From: Chryseosolibacter sp039917935
GTDB taxonomy: Bacteria > Bacteroidota > Bacteroidia > Cytophagales > Cyclobacteriaceae
Assembly (NCBI GenBank): GCA_039917935.1
Contig: JBDSIM010000065.1
Span: 1 to 50,654 of the forward strand
Direction of reading: 5' to 3'
Length of the DNA stretch: 50,654 bases
Both the position numbers and the translations under genes were made by a program. Below are positions 7,564 through 16,769 of the stretch, piece after piece. A model generated the notes under the pieces. That model did no database searches, had not been told where the DNA came from, and saw only the letters and a program-made list of their open reading frames with translations. Numbering within the stretch: the stretch's first letter is position 1; each line of letters starts with the position of its first letter.

Positions 7564-8367
7564 TTACTTTTCCCCTAACATGTTTTTGATGCCATCGATA
7601 TCAAAGGAATTGGCTGCGCTCATCATTTCCTGTTCACTCTCAAAATTTACACCTTCCCATACAATAAGGGAAGTCTGCCCAAGGGGCACACTCAATTTGT
7701 ATCCCGAATTATCATCATATTCAATAATAGCCTTATGACCTTTAACTTTAACCTGTTTCCAGTTTTGTTCACCGTTAGTGGTTTGCGCATAGCCTCCGTT
7801 AGCCATATACATATTCACCGCCGACATCCAGGCCGAATTGTTGGCTATTGTTGCCCTCAGTTCTTTATCATCCTTGAGATACTCGCGATGAATGGTCAAT
7901 CCTGACCAACCATAACCTGCGCTTGTTACCTGATCCGCTTCCTCCAGTTTGTCAAGCCCGCTGACTGATGCCGGCAAAGCCTCCAAAACTTTTTTACCGA
8001 TTTCCATTTCTACTCCCAGCATTGCTTGCTGAACCGCGTATCGAGCCTCCCCATAACTACCAGACTTATACGATGTTTCTGCATCTGCCAAATGTTGCTT
8101 TACATCAGGTGGGGTTGAAATTAAACCCCCACCGCCTTTATTAGAAGGACGATTGGCATTTTTTGAACTACTCCCGGATGGCCTATTTGAATTGGTGTCG
8201 TCGGTCTGTGCGTCATCAATACCAGCTTTCTCTTTTGCCTTTTTTTCCAAAGCCTTTGCCGCTGCCTCGTCAGCCTTTTGTCTTAATTTGTTCACAAAGC
8301 CCTGCCCACTGGAGGAAAAAGTGAAAAGCACGGCGACCAGGCATGCAGATAAGAATTTAATGTTCAT
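7564..8367 (-). CDS. Secreted protein of unknown function with Lys/Ala-rich linker
   Basis: This 267-residue protein has a signal peptide (about 1-22). A charged Ala/Lys helix (KADEAAAKALEKKAKEKAG) and a Ser/Asn/Gly linker (about 50-85) follow. The C-terminal part matches the downstream 201-residue protein: a two-helix segment ending KKVLEALP and the strand region VKGHKAIIEY...LSVPLGQTSLIVWEG. It is the longer member of a tandem pair, and the extra N-terminal linker looks disordered. The promoter should lie in the 177-nt gap upstream, shared with the divergent gene at 8545. Function is unknown; no catalytic motif stands out. Confidence 0.8.
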   Translation of the reverse strand: MNIKFLSACLVAVLFTFSSSGQGFVNKLRQKADEAAAKALEKKAKEKAGIDDAQTDDTNSNRPSGSSSKNANRPSNKGGGGLISTPPDVKQHLADAETSYKSGSYGEARYAVQQAMLGVEMEIGKKVLEALPASVSGLDKLEEADQVTSAGYGWSGLTIHREYLKDDKELRATIANNSAWMSAVNMYMANGGYAQTTNGEQNWKQVKVKGHKAIIEYDDNSGYKLSVPLGQTSLIVWEGVNFESEQEMMSAANSFDIDGIKNMLGEK

Positions 8368-8544
8368 AATTCGTTGGATGATTGGTAAGCCAAATTACAC
8401 ATTAAACCTCTCTGTATTTAAATGAAGGACAAAACTTTTTTTATTAATTTGGCGCGATTTGCCGATTATAAATTTAAGTCATGAAGATGCATTTTGTAGA
8501 GCTCCCCTTTTTATGAGCGTGAATGATTTCGGGGGAATTTAATT

Positions 8545-8922
8545 ATGAACGACAAGGCAATCCCGTTTGGATTTGTGCTAGAACGCCTGGAGAATAAATC
8601 GCCCGTCACCCGCCCTATGTTTGGATGTCACGCCATTTACATCGGCGAGAAAATAGTTCTAATTTTGAGAAATAAGGGTAGTCAGAAACGGGATAATGGC
8701 GTTTGGTTGGCAACAACCCCGGAACACCACACGAGTCTAAAACTTCTTTTCCCTTCGATGCGCTCGATTCAATTATTTGGCGGGAAGATTTCATCGTGGC
8801 AAAATATCCCCGACGGGGCGATTGATTTTGAAGAAAGCGTTATGGCGCTTTGCGACCTAATTATTAAAAATGATTCCCGCATAGGCAAGATCCCTAACCG
8901 AAAAAATCCTAAGCGCCGCTAA
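8545..8922 (+). CDS. Conserved small protein, possibly TfoX-N-like fold
   Basis: This 125-residue protein has no signal peptide. It contains RPMFGCHAIYIGEKIVLILR, then NGVWLATTPEHH, then a Leu/Phe-rich middle, and ends FEESVMALCDLIIKNDSRIGKIP with a basic tail. The MFGC...IYIGEKIV segment resembles the beta-hairpin start of the TfoX/Sxy N-terminal or MmcQ-like fold, and I recall similar stand-alone proteins in Bacteroidota. The relation to competence proteins is not proven. Its 3' end overlaps the convergent gene at 8909 by 14 nt. The role is unknown. Confidence 0.75.
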   Translation: MNDKAIPFGFVLERLENKSPVTRPMFGCHAIYIGEKIVLILRNKGSQKRDNGVWLATTPEHHTSLKLLFPSMRSIQLFGGKISSWQNIPDGAIDFEESVMALCDLIIKNDSRIGKIPNRKNPKRR

Positions 8923-9613
8923 AATAAACATTAACCTTAGTATAGTAAAGCCTGGTCGTTCCCGGAAAACCTGAATCGGTTCCCATAATGAGCCATAATT
9001 CACCATCCGCATCGCTTTGAGCTTTATACCGTGAGTTTGCCATGGTATTGGATCTGTTAATAATAGCATAGCCCGTGGAGTTTAGGGGTATGATGACTTC
9101 GCCCAGGGTTGTCATGTCCGCACCAGCGGTGGATTGGTTTCCTTTGTCTATGTTCATAATATAGTATCCGGAGGCAACTACTGTTTTTGGCTCTAGATGG
9201 GAAGCTCCCGCTTTTAGGTACACGCTTTCTGACGAACCACTTTCTGCGATTACCTCTGAATTCAGGTCTGATGCTACTTCAATGTTAAAGGTTATCGTAT
9301 ACTCCGTATTGGGCTTCAACCCCGTGATTTGCTTTTTCAGATACATAAAAAGATCCCCATTAAGGTTCTTTCCGGAAAGCATCAAAGATTTTTTCTCTTC
9401 ATCTGGTTGTTCCGTATAAGCGTATCTTAGGTCATATAAAATGGAGTCAGGTCCGACGGGATAATCTGCAAACCCGTGAATCCACCCCTGCTCACCTTCG
9501 CTGAAATCATAGATTATGGAAAAAACCAACAACGGTGCTTCATTTTCATCGATTCTACAACTGGAAAATAATGTTAAAATGATGGCCAGCCACCCTCTGC
9601 TTCGCAGCCCCAT
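8909..9613 (-). CDS. Lipoprotein of unknown function
   Basis: The protein has 234 residues. The N-terminus is basic then hydrophobic and ends in a lipobox-like FSSC with Cys at about 19. The mature part is beta-rich: DFSEGEQGWIHGFADYPVG, then KSLMLSGKNLNGDLFMYLKKQITGLKPNTEYTITFNIEVASD, then YAIINRS and GELWLIMGTDSGFPGTTRLYYTKVNVYF. The GLKPNTEYTITF stretch is typical of a carbohydrate-binding or jelly-roll type beta-sandwich seen in secreted Bacteroidota proteins. The function cannot be assigned. Its end overlaps the convergent gene by 14 nt. Confidence 0.8.
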   Translation of the reverse strand: MGLRSRGWLAIILTLFSSCRIDENEAPLLVFSIIYDFSEGEQGWIHGFADYPVGPDSILYDLRYAYTEQPDEEKKSLMLSGKNLNGDLFMYLKKQITGLKPNTEYTITFNIEVASDLNSEVIAESGSSESVYLKAGASHLEPKTVVASGYYIMNIDKGNQSTAGADMTTLGEVIIPLNSTGYAIINRSNTMANSRYKAQSDADGELWLIMGTDSGFPGTTRLYYTKVNVYFSGA

Positions 9614-9787
9614 AAATTATTTATTATGTACTTATAGACACCTCAGTTAGCTTAAAAGTTGGAATTCCGTTGTGTCCGGCGGGCCGCCGTTTGGAAAAAA
9701 CAATCCCGTGGTAGGCTAATTATTCTGAAATTTCGTCAATAAGTTAAACCCTGTAATTTATTTCGTCGTTCTCTGCACATACCCACT

Positions 9788-11867
9788 ATGAGCGATCCAA
9801 ACCCCAACATGCGATTTCCATTCAATTCTGTGCTCAGCTTGAAATTGCTGGTGGAATACTGGGAAAAAGCCATCTAGGCCGGGACGGTTCCATTTGCCCA
9901 ACCCCTATCGGACTATATTAAAGCTGCTCCGGAACTCAAACAACCGATACTGGATTATGCGATACTTAAAAAACATCAGGAATTAATTAACTTTTTAATG
10001 TCTGCAGTAATTGCGCCTGCGCAAACGGAACGCGAGTTAACGGCAACTACTGTACCCTTTAAATTTGATTCTTTTTATGCGACAAAGGAATTCCAACGGT
10101 CAATAGATTTAGATTAGCTGAGGGAACCAGATAATCTAAATATTCCTGGGCACGATATGGTTGTCGGAAAAACCATCCAAGCTTGTCTTTTGATCCTCCA
10201 GCAATATTATAATGTTAAGGTCAACTTTGATAAACCTCTGCTTTTCACTATCCGCAATTCCGTTACAGGGCTCGACAACGTTTACAAAGTAGAAATTGGC
10301 AGGCAGTTCTTGGAAATCGTTGCGCATCGGGAAGTCCGGCCCATTGACCCTCATATCATTAAGTTTCTGACAGAAAAAGTATATGATGTGGACCTATGGC
10401 TGCAATATATCCGGCCTGAAGATTTTGAATTTTGCGGATGGTTGATGTAACAGAGCAGGAAATGGTTTCGTCAATCAAATACGATTTGCTGGGAAAAAAT
10501 GCTGTTTCCCGGAAAGAAAGCTTTATTTCCATCCAGCAAAAAATGCGCTCCATTTTTAATATGCCGGACATTAAGATGGGACTCCCCTATTGTGATTCTG
10601 ATAATAATATCATACTCAATTCAGAGAAAGACACAGAGTGTTGGAAAAGTCTGTCTACCAATGAATTTTCCGATGAGGGCTGCAATAGTTTTACGGGATC
10701 GGTTTACGAAAGAAGCTGGATGGAGAAACGGTATATAACGGTTGAGAACCTGGAGACATATCCGTACAAAAGCATTGTTGAAGATGCCCTCTTAGCGAGC
10801 GGAATCAAAAATATCTTGCTGGCACCGCTTATTGATGATGGTGAAACCATCGGAATGCTTGAGGATGGCTGATATCCGGAAATCATCGCTGGAACGAACA
10901 TCGGCCATTCAAAAAGACCTTCAGCAAAACTTAAAGATGGTCAAAGAGTTATTTCAAAAAATAAACGCCGAAAAAAAACCCCCTGCCCTTGAGGAAACTC
11001 TTTTTACCCTTGAAGCACAGCTTCAAAAAAGCAGTGAAGGTCTCGCGTCAGGAGACGAGAGTAGTGTGCTTGAATTCTTAAAGCAGGAAATCAATCCGCT
11101 GCTGGTGTATTTTGAAAAGGATATCAAGTTCGCCAAAAATATAGAAAAGTACAGAAATCACCTTGATCCGGTGTTTGGCGTCGTCTACAAAAAGCGGAAA
11201 AACTTTGAACAAAGTCTGGCAATGATCAATAAGATGATCAGCACAAATTTGAATGAAGCCCAGGTATCAGCACAGCAAATGTTTCCACATTATTTTGAAA
11301 AATATCAGACAGATGGGATCGAATACACACTCTACGTCGGCAATACACTCAGCAAAAAGAAAAATTTCGACACTTTCTATCTGCGAAATTTTCGTTTATG
11401 GCAACTGCTACTTATGTGTGAGATCGAAGTAAGGATGGTGGAATTGAAACCAAAATTGAAAGTAAAACTTGATCTTACCCAACTGATCCTTGTACATGAC
11501 CAACCCTTGTCAATACGTTTCAGGCCTGATGAAAAACAATTTGATGTAGATGGGGCATACGATATCCGATATGAGATTATCAAGAAAAGGATTGATAAGG
11601 CGGTGGTCAAAAAAACCGGTGACAGATTAACGCAACCCGGAAAAATTGCCATCGTATACAACCAGCCTAAAGTTGAAGAGGAATATAAAAAGTACTTCCA
11701 ATATCTGACATCAAAAAATTTAATCATCAACCATTTTGAAGTACTTGAACTCCGGCGCAACCGGATTGAAGGCCCTTCGGATCGAGGTAAAAAAAGCAGA
11801 AAGCCTTTCCAGCCTTAAATCTGAGGATTTGCTGAGAGATATCGAGGCGGCATTGCGGTTTCAATAA
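9788..11867 (+). pseudogene. Decayed GAF-domain protein gene (multiple stops, frameshifts, internal deletion)
   Basis: One continuous protein can be followed through three frames. From ATG 9788 it reads MSDPNPNMRFPFNSVLSLKL, with an in-frame TAG at 9875-9877 and another at 10115-10117. Coding resumes after each stop in the same frame. Near 10435-10445 the frame shifts with a few residues lost (FEFCG joins MVDVTEQEM). Near 10862 ETIGMLE runs directly into MADIRKSSLERTSAIQ in another frame; homologues I remember have a longer stretch here, so a deletion of a few hundred bases is likely. Near 11750 the frame shifts again, after which GLKALRIEVKK and a final RDIEAALRFQ stop at 11865-11867. The middle part resembles a GAF domain (NILLAPLIDDGETIGML). 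The predicted ancestor was a soluble cytoplasmic protein of about 750 residues; its exact role is unknown. Confidence 0.9.
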
Positions 11868-11906
11868 ATTATAACTGTAAATTACTTCAGCAAACCCCGT
11901 TCGCTG

Positions 11907-12473
11907 ATGAAAAAAGCGCTGGTTTTTTTTGTGGTATTAGCTTTTGGAGCCTGTAAAGAGATCTCTTTCCGGGAACCCCAGCCAATTGGTCGAAGGTCAC
12001 TCCCCTCAATACCTAAAAAGCTTCATGGCCAATACCTGACTTTTATGGAGAACGGAGATTTGTCCAACGACACCATCATCATTTCTTCCCGCGGATATCG
12101 ATTCGGATATTTTGATCAAGGTCCCCAATCTGATCATCGCGAAAATTACGAGATGGGTGTCCTAAGCGATTCTCTTGTTTTTAAATCGTACCATGGATAT
12201 TATTTTCTGAATCTGTTCCAAAATCCTGAGTGGTTGCTCCGGGTTATCAAACAGGAAAAAAACGGAGACCTGATCTACATGGCCATGGAACAAGAGAATG
12301 TGGATTTTAATAATTATGTGAATAAGCTATCAAAGGAAATCCGTATTGACTCAATTAAAAACGAAAAAGAAACACTGTACCACATTCGTCCAGGTCCTAA
12401 GCAATTGATCGGCCTGATAGAAAAAGGATTCTTTTCTAAAACCGTGCTAAAGCGCATCGTAAAGAATGAGTAA
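11907..12473 (+). CDS. Lipoprotein of unknown function
   Basis: This 188-residue protein has a short lipoprotein signal peptide with lipobox FGAC and Cys at about 16. The mature part has repeated short strands (GQYLTFMENGDLSNDTIIISSRGYRFGYFD, LSDSLVFKSYHGYYFLNLF) and ends with a basic helix. No known domain is recognised. It starts 39 nt after the dead GAF gene and may use the same promoter. Its stop codon touches the stop of the convergent PrsW gene with no base in between. Confidence 0.75.
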   Translation: MKKALVFFVVLAFGACKEISFREPQPIGRRSLPSIPKKLHGQYLTFMENGDLSNDTIIISSRGYRFGYFDQGPQSDHRENYEMGVLSDSLVFKSYHGYYFLNLFQNPEWLLRVIKQEKNGDLIYMAMEQENVDFNNYVNKLSKEIRIDSIKNEKETLYHIRPGPKQLIGLIEKGFFSKTVLKRIVKNE

Positions 12474-13166
12474 TTACCGGATAAATGGAGAAGCCTGCTG
12501 GTGGAGGCGTATGGCGTTGCGCGATAAAATTAGTCCAATCACAAGTGACAAAATTGCGCCCACCCAAATACCAGTCCAGATACCTTTGACATTGGCGATA
12601 AACCAAAAATAATCGTAGGATCCGTGGAAAAGAGTGGCCGCCAAAAGCGCCACAAAACTATACAGGATTTTTTTCTTGTGCGTGAACTTGGCCTTTCCTA
12701 AGAAATACCCCATTAAAACACCGAAGGTGGCATGGGCAGGCACCGCCGTGAACATCCTTAAAATAGCGGTCTCATAGCCAAATTCAAACACATATAAAAC
12801 GTTTTCCAAAGTAGCAAAACCCATGCTTACCATTACCGCATAGACTATCCCATCAAAAGGTTCGTTGAAATGTTTGTTGCGGAACAAAATAAACCTGACG
12901 AAGAAGAATTTCGAGAATTCCTCAACAAGCGCTACTTTAAAAAATGCGGCGTAAAACTCATCCACTACATCATTTGCCCGCAAAATGATTAACATATTTA
13001 CCGGTAGACTGATCCCCAAAGTAATGAGGGTGCTGAGAAGACCATAAAAGAAACTAATTACCAGAAGAGAAACCGGTTCGCGTTCGTGTTTGTCCTTCAG
13101 GTAAATGAATAGAATAATGGCAGCTGAGGGAGCGAGGGCAAGACCAAGAAGTTCAAGCGCATCCAT
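12474..13166 (-). CDS. prsW: PrsW-family intramembrane metalloprotease
   Basis: The protein has 230 residues and about seven or eight membrane segments. The family motifs are present: an early DKHEREP, the catalytic EExxK-type motif in KVALVEEFSKFFFVRF, the GFATLENVLYVFEFG motif, and a conserved His in PAHATFGVLMGYFLGKAKF. PrsW proteases cut membrane proteins; in Bacillus the target is the anti-sigma factor RsiW. The target here is unknown, and no ECF sigma/anti-sigma pair is in the window. It lies 24 nt after the thioredoxin-fold gene on the same strand, so they probably form an operon. Confidence 0.9.
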   Translation of the reverse strand: MDALELLGLALAPSAAIILFIYLKDKHEREPVSLLVISFFYGLLSTLITLGISLPVNMLIILRANDVVDEFYAAFFKVALVEEFSKFFFVRFILFRNKHFNEPFDGIVYAVMVSMGFATLENVLYVFEFGYETAILRMFTAVPAHATFGVLMGYFLGKAKFTHKKKILYSFVALLAATLFHGSYDYFWFIANVKGIWTGIWVGAILSLVIGLILSRNAIRLHQQASPFIR

Positions 13167-13190
13167 TGATGAGGCCGGCGGATAATTTTA

Positions 13191-13730
13191 TTATTCAATG
13201 TGTTCTTCGATGGCCTCCATTTTACCTTCAGTATACTTACCAGAGGTGGCGAAAACTATTTTGCCTTCAGGATCCAAAACGTAGAAATAAGGTATGTCTT
13301 TCTTTTCAAAATCAAGTACCTCTTTGTAATTTTTTAACTCACCCTTATAAAAAAGTACATAAGGCAGCAGTTGTGGATCGATGCTCTTTGCCGCCTTCCG
13401 TTTTGCCGTACCCGTTGCCGCAGCGTTTATTCCTGTAAACATGGGGACAAAATAAACATTGACATCATAAGTAAAGCCTGAAAACAAGCCTTTTGTTTTT
13501 TGAATGAATCTGCCAAAAACCGGTTGAAACCACGAGTTAAGTTCATCTTCAGACTTTTTGGAATATGCCATTCCAATCAATGTATATTTTCCTAGTGTGC
13601 TTTGGGGTAAGGTAACTTTGACATCCTCCACAGTTTCAGCTGTAATGGATGGAAACGGCTTACCGATAACCTGGCTAAACGTTTCAATCTGGGCAAACAC
13701 TACAATTAATGCGATGAAGGAGAATTTCAT
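13191..13730 (-). CDS. Exported thioredoxin-fold protein without CxxC
   Basis: This 179-residue protein has a signal peptide (about 1-19, ending FSQ). The mature part starts VIGKPFPSITAETVEDVKVTLP, like TlpA/AhpC-type proteins, and continues GKYTLIGMAYSKKSEDELNSWFQP where a redox CxxC would be expected. Later strands IPYFYVLDPEGKIVFATSGKY match the end of the thioredoxin fold. No cysteine is present at the active-site position, so it is not a disulfide oxidoreductase. A chaperone or assembly role, as for the ATP10-like branch of this fold, is possible but speculative. It is upstream of prsW with 24 nt between. Confidence 0.7.
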   Translation of the reverse strand: MKFSFIALIVVFAQIETFSQVIGKPFPSITAETVEDVKVTLPQSTLGKYTLIGMAYSKKSEDELNSWFQPVFGRFIQKTKGLFSGFTYDVNVYFVPMFTGINAAATGTAKRKAAKSIDPQLLPYVLFYKGELKNYKEVLDFEKKDIPYFYVLDPEGKIVFATSGKYTEGKMEAIEEHIE

Positions 13731-14094
13731 TTTGTATAATTTTTATCAGATGAACTCGTTGGTGACCAGCAATCACGAAGCAATATGCGCTCCCAAAAGC
13801 AAATATGTAACCGATTTTCGATATGACGGCAAAAGAACACGATGATAACCATTTTGGAACTTTTATTCCTGAATGATTGATAATTGCCATTTGAAATGCG
13901 GATTTCAGGAAGGAGCGCCAAGGGCGTCGAAAGGTTTATGTTAGGGGGCCAGATCAAAATAGTTTCATTGGTTTCATTCTAAAATATCCGCGTGCATACA
14001 ATGTTTAGTGTGATGGAGAAACCTTTGCTACAAATTTTTCGACCTGTTCATTCAAAGTAAGCCAGGTAATCAATGCGATGATCTGCAAGAGAAG
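13731..14094. other. Intergenic gap with a possible coding remnant
   Basis: No intact gene is seen in this 364-nt stretch. On the minus strand, just after the nitroreductase stop, the sequence stays open for about 29 codons with a protein-like reading (IIALITWLTLNEQVEKF). This could be the tail of a lost gene or a former C-terminal extension. The rest shows no terminator with a T-run. Confidence 0.3.
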
Positions 14095-14703
14095 TCAGCT
14101 TCCATAAGCTGATCGGACCCAACGTGAAATGTCGGATAGTGGCTTGCGGATGCCCAGTGGATATATGCGTGTTGGAATACCCAAATGGAAAAATCCTACA
14201 ATTCTGTCATCTTTTTCCAGGCCAAACATTTTTTTTGCTTCCTCAAAATAAGTAATCCCACCAGTGCTCAGGTAGCTGCCAATGCCATATGCAGTGGCCG
14301 TGAGATACATATTCTGGACTGCACAAAAAACCGCCCCCACCTCTTCTATTTCGGGAACAGATTTTTTCTCATCCCGTTTCATTATCACCACGATGATATG
14401 CGATGAGCGCAAAGGTTTTGACAAGAGTTTTTCATAAGTACTTTCCTTGAAAGATCCATCTGCCTCCGTAACTTTTTTATAAATATTCGCCTGCAATACT
14501 GCCAGCGTATTTATTCCTTCACCGGTAAAAACAAGAAATCTCCACGGTTCGGTTAGTTTATGGGTTGGTGCCCAGCGGGCATTCTCAACGATTTGGTCAA
14601 CGATTTGATCCGGTATTTTTTCGGTCGAGTAATCCTTTGGGAAAATCGACCTGCGTTCGTGGATTAATCCATTCAACTCATGCACATTTATTTTTGTAGC
14701 CAT
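14095..14703 (-). CDS. Nitroreductase family protein
   Basis: This is a 202-residue FMN-dependent nitroreductase-fold protein. The N-terminal RRSIFPKDY and the segment ENARWAPTHKLTEPWRFLVFTG correspond to the phosphate- and ribityl-binding residues. VPEIEEVGAVFCAVQNMYLTATAYGIGSYLSTGG corresponds to the dimer and FMN contact region near the middle. Such enzymes use NAD(P)H to reduce nitro compounds, quinones or similar acceptors. The true substrate is not predictable. The length is normal for the family. It is divergent from the outer-membrane-like lipoprotein gene with a 31-nt gap. Confidence 0.9.
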   Translation of the reverse strand: MATKINVHELNGLIHERRSIFPKDYSTEKIPDQIVDQIVENARWAPTHKLTEPWRFLVFTGEGINTLAVLQANIYKKVTEADGSFKESTYEKLLSKPLRSSHIIVVIMKRDEKKSVPEIEEVGAVFCAVQNMYLTATAYGIGSYLSTGGITYFEEAKKMFGLEKDDRIVGFFHLGIPTRIYPLGIRKPLSDISRWVRSAYGS

Positions 14704-14734
14704 TTCTTTCTAAATTTAGGTACCCCTAACCGTC

Positions 14735-15454
14735 ATGACCAAGGTATATCTGCTAGCACTGGTAGTTGTCACAGCGTGCGCCCCTGTGTATGTTCCAAAC
14801 GTACGCAACTCACCCATGTTTACAAAAGGTGGAGAATTTCAGGCTTCCGTTCAGGTGGGTAATGGCCTCGAAACGCAGGCATCATTTTCGGTCACCGACC
14901 ATTTTGGTGTCATGACAAATTTTTCGTTTTTGGACCGCACCCGATTTAATCCCGACAACCAAAACGATTATCATCGCCATACATTAATGGAAGGAGGAGT
15001 AGGTTACTTCAACAATGAAGGCCCCCGGTTTTTTGAAGTTTTTGCAGGATATGGTCGCGGAGAGGGTTCGAGCGTCGATGAATATATTTTTTTTGGATCA
15101 CAATCGACCGCTGCAACAGGCAAATATGAACGGTATTTCGTTCAACCGGCTTTTGGAATAACCAACAAAGAGGTTGATGTTTCCTTCGTATCCAGATTTA
15201 GCCTCGTAGACTTCTATGCATTCTCGAATGAACTAGCCTCCACGGCGATTAATGAAAAACCAAAAGTTTTGTTTGAGCCCGCTGTGGTTGGCCGCGCGAA
15301 CTTCGCCAAAAAACATATGTTTATTTTATTTCAAGGAGGCGTCTCTTTTGGTATGAGCCAAAACATTTACTTTGACCGCAGAGCTTTTCAATTTTCAACC
15401 GGGATTGGATTGAGGCTCGGGGGTAAAAAAGATCTTATCAAAAGAATCGACTGA
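14735..15454 (+). CDS. Outer-membrane beta-barrel-like lipoprotein
   Basis: This 239-residue protein has a lipobox VTAC at about residues 12-15. The rest alternates in short amphipathic strands with aromatic ends: GEFQASVQVGNGLETQASFSVTDHFGVMTNFSF, FFEVFAGYGRG, RYFVQPAFGITN, FILFQGGVSFGMS, FQFSTGIGLRLGGK. This is the pattern of a small beta-barrel or porin-like protein. No specific family is recognised. It may be a surface lipoprotein or a barrel assembled in the outer membrane. Confidence 0.75.
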   Translation: MTKVYLLALVVVTACAPVYVPNVRNSPMFTKGGEFQASVQVGNGLETQASFSVTDHFGVMTNFSFLDRTRFNPDNQNDYHRHTLMEGGVGYFNNEGPRFFEVFAGYGRGEGSSVDEYIFFGSQSTAATGKYERYFVQPAFGITNKEVDVSFVSRFSLVDFYAFSNELASTAINEKPKVLFEPAVVGRANFAKKHMFILFQGGVSFGMSQNIYFDRRAFQFSTGIGLRLGGKKDLIKRID

Positions 15455-15486
15455 TCCAAAGTTGCATAGGGTCACCACCGCTTTAT

Positions 15487-16599
15487 CTATTTCGGGAACT
15501 GACTGGCATCGATGTTAGGGATTACCTTTAAAGCATTCTTATAGTAGATCTTTTTCAAAACATCATCCGGTAAATCTAAACCGTACATCCTCCAGAACGC
15601 GTGGTATTTTTTGTGGTAAGGAAAATACTCATCAGCGGTTTCCAATACCCGGAAATAGGTTGCGTACTCCTCTGGTATCCAGCTATCCTTTCCAAACATC
15701 ACTCTGTCTTGATATTTTATCAGAAACTCACGGGCAAACCTGGGTTGTCTCCCAAGTTCAGCAATGACCGCTCCGATTTCCGTATACATATTAGGAAACT
15801 GGTCCATCAGTGAACTGAGTTTCTGAAGATCATTTCCGAACCACCCCAAATGAGCGTTGATAAATTTAGTTTTAGAATGTTTTTTAAAAATATTATGCTG
15901 TTCTGCAATAATTGTCTCCCAGGAAACGGGATCCGTATCGTGCCGTCTTCCCGGCCTCAGTTTAAGCTCCAACCAGCGCTCATTATTTTCATCTATGGGT
16001 TGCCAGAATTGTTTTGGATCGGCTGAGTGAATCAGCACTGGAATTCCAAGACTGCCGCACTTTTCCCAGATGGGACCAATACGGGGATCATCAATTTTAA
16101 CCCTTTGTCCATTCCCATCAGTGGTAGATGTGCCCAGGTTTTTATAAATTTTTAATCCATTAGCGCCTTTCTTTACATCATCATTAAGTTGCTTTACCAT
16201 TCTGTTAGCCCACTCCGGATCGTCGATGTCAGCGAAATCCATATTGGTAAACACAATAAAACGCTTAGGATTAGTTTTTTTCACGTTTTGTAAGGACTGC
16301 TCAAGGTGCTCTGCCGAACCCCTTCCGCGGCCGCTTAAATTAACCATAACCTGCATGTTGAGTTTATCCATTTCTTCCAACAACGAGTTTAAATTTCCTG
16401 TTGGCATATTAAACTGATGATTGTGAACATCAATAAATGGATATTTCGCATGGGTTAGTTTGTGTTCAGGTACAACAAGGGTTGATGGAGGATCGTAATT
16501 CTCGAAGTCCATTTTATCCTCTAAAGGTCTTTCCTGCCCACACGAAATGAGGGGTGACAGGGCCATGCAAACAACCGAAACAACGCAAAGCTTCTTCAT
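15487..16599 (-). CDS. Amidohydrolase-family lipoprotein (TIM-barrel metal hydrolase)
   Basis: The frame is open to 16728, but the start at 16599 gives a proper lipoprotein signal (MKKLCVVSVVC..., lipobox ISC, Cys20). It also sits 15 nt from a promoter-like sequence. The 370-residue protein has metal-ligand motifs of the amidohydrolase-2 group: IDVHNHQF, VLIHSADP, FINAHLGW, and the Asp in FGKDSW. Related enzymes hydrolyse or decarboxylate cyclic and aromatic acids. The specific reaction is unknown. The lipoprotein signal places it in the periplasm or on the surface. Confidence 0.85.
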   Translation of the reverse strand: MKKLCVVSVVCMALSPLISCGQERPLEDKMDFENYDPPSTLVVPEHKLTHAKYPFIDVHNHQFNMPTGNLNSLLEEMDKLNMQVMVNLSGRGRGSAEHLEQSLQNVKKTNPKRFIVFTNMDFADIDDPEWANRMVKQLNDDVKKGANGLKIYKNLGTSTTDGNGQRVKIDDPRIGPIWEKCGSLGIPVLIHSADPKQFWQPIDENNERWLELKLRPGRRHDTDPVSWETIIAEQHNIFKKHSKTKFINAHLGWFGNDLQKLSSLMDQFPNMYTEIGAVIAELGRQPRFAREFLIKYQDRVMFGKDSWIPEEYATYFRVLETADEYFPYHKKYHAFWRMYGLDLPDDVLKKIYYKNALKVIPNIDASQFPK

Positions 16600-16613
16600 A
16601 CTAAAAGTTTTAA

Positions 16614-16646
16614 CCAAGATACACGTTATCCCAGCATAACGACAAA
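16614..16646 (-). promoter_or_regulatory. Bacteroidota-type promoter candidate for the amidohydrolase gene
   Basis: Read on the minus strand, TTTG (16643-16646) is followed after 21 nt by TATCTTGG (16614-16621). This is a 7-of-8 match to the TAnnTTTG -7 box. The start codon at 16599 is close downstream. The prediction rests on the consensus alone. Confidence 0.4.
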
Positions 16647-16769
16647 AATTTTGCCAGACGGAGCAATCCTTTATTAAAGAATGGTCTCCGTTGTGTGCGT
16701 GGATTATTGTCCAGTGGGAACCCAGCAATTCTTAAGAATTATCTAACTTGCCTTTTGAACAAACCCGCC

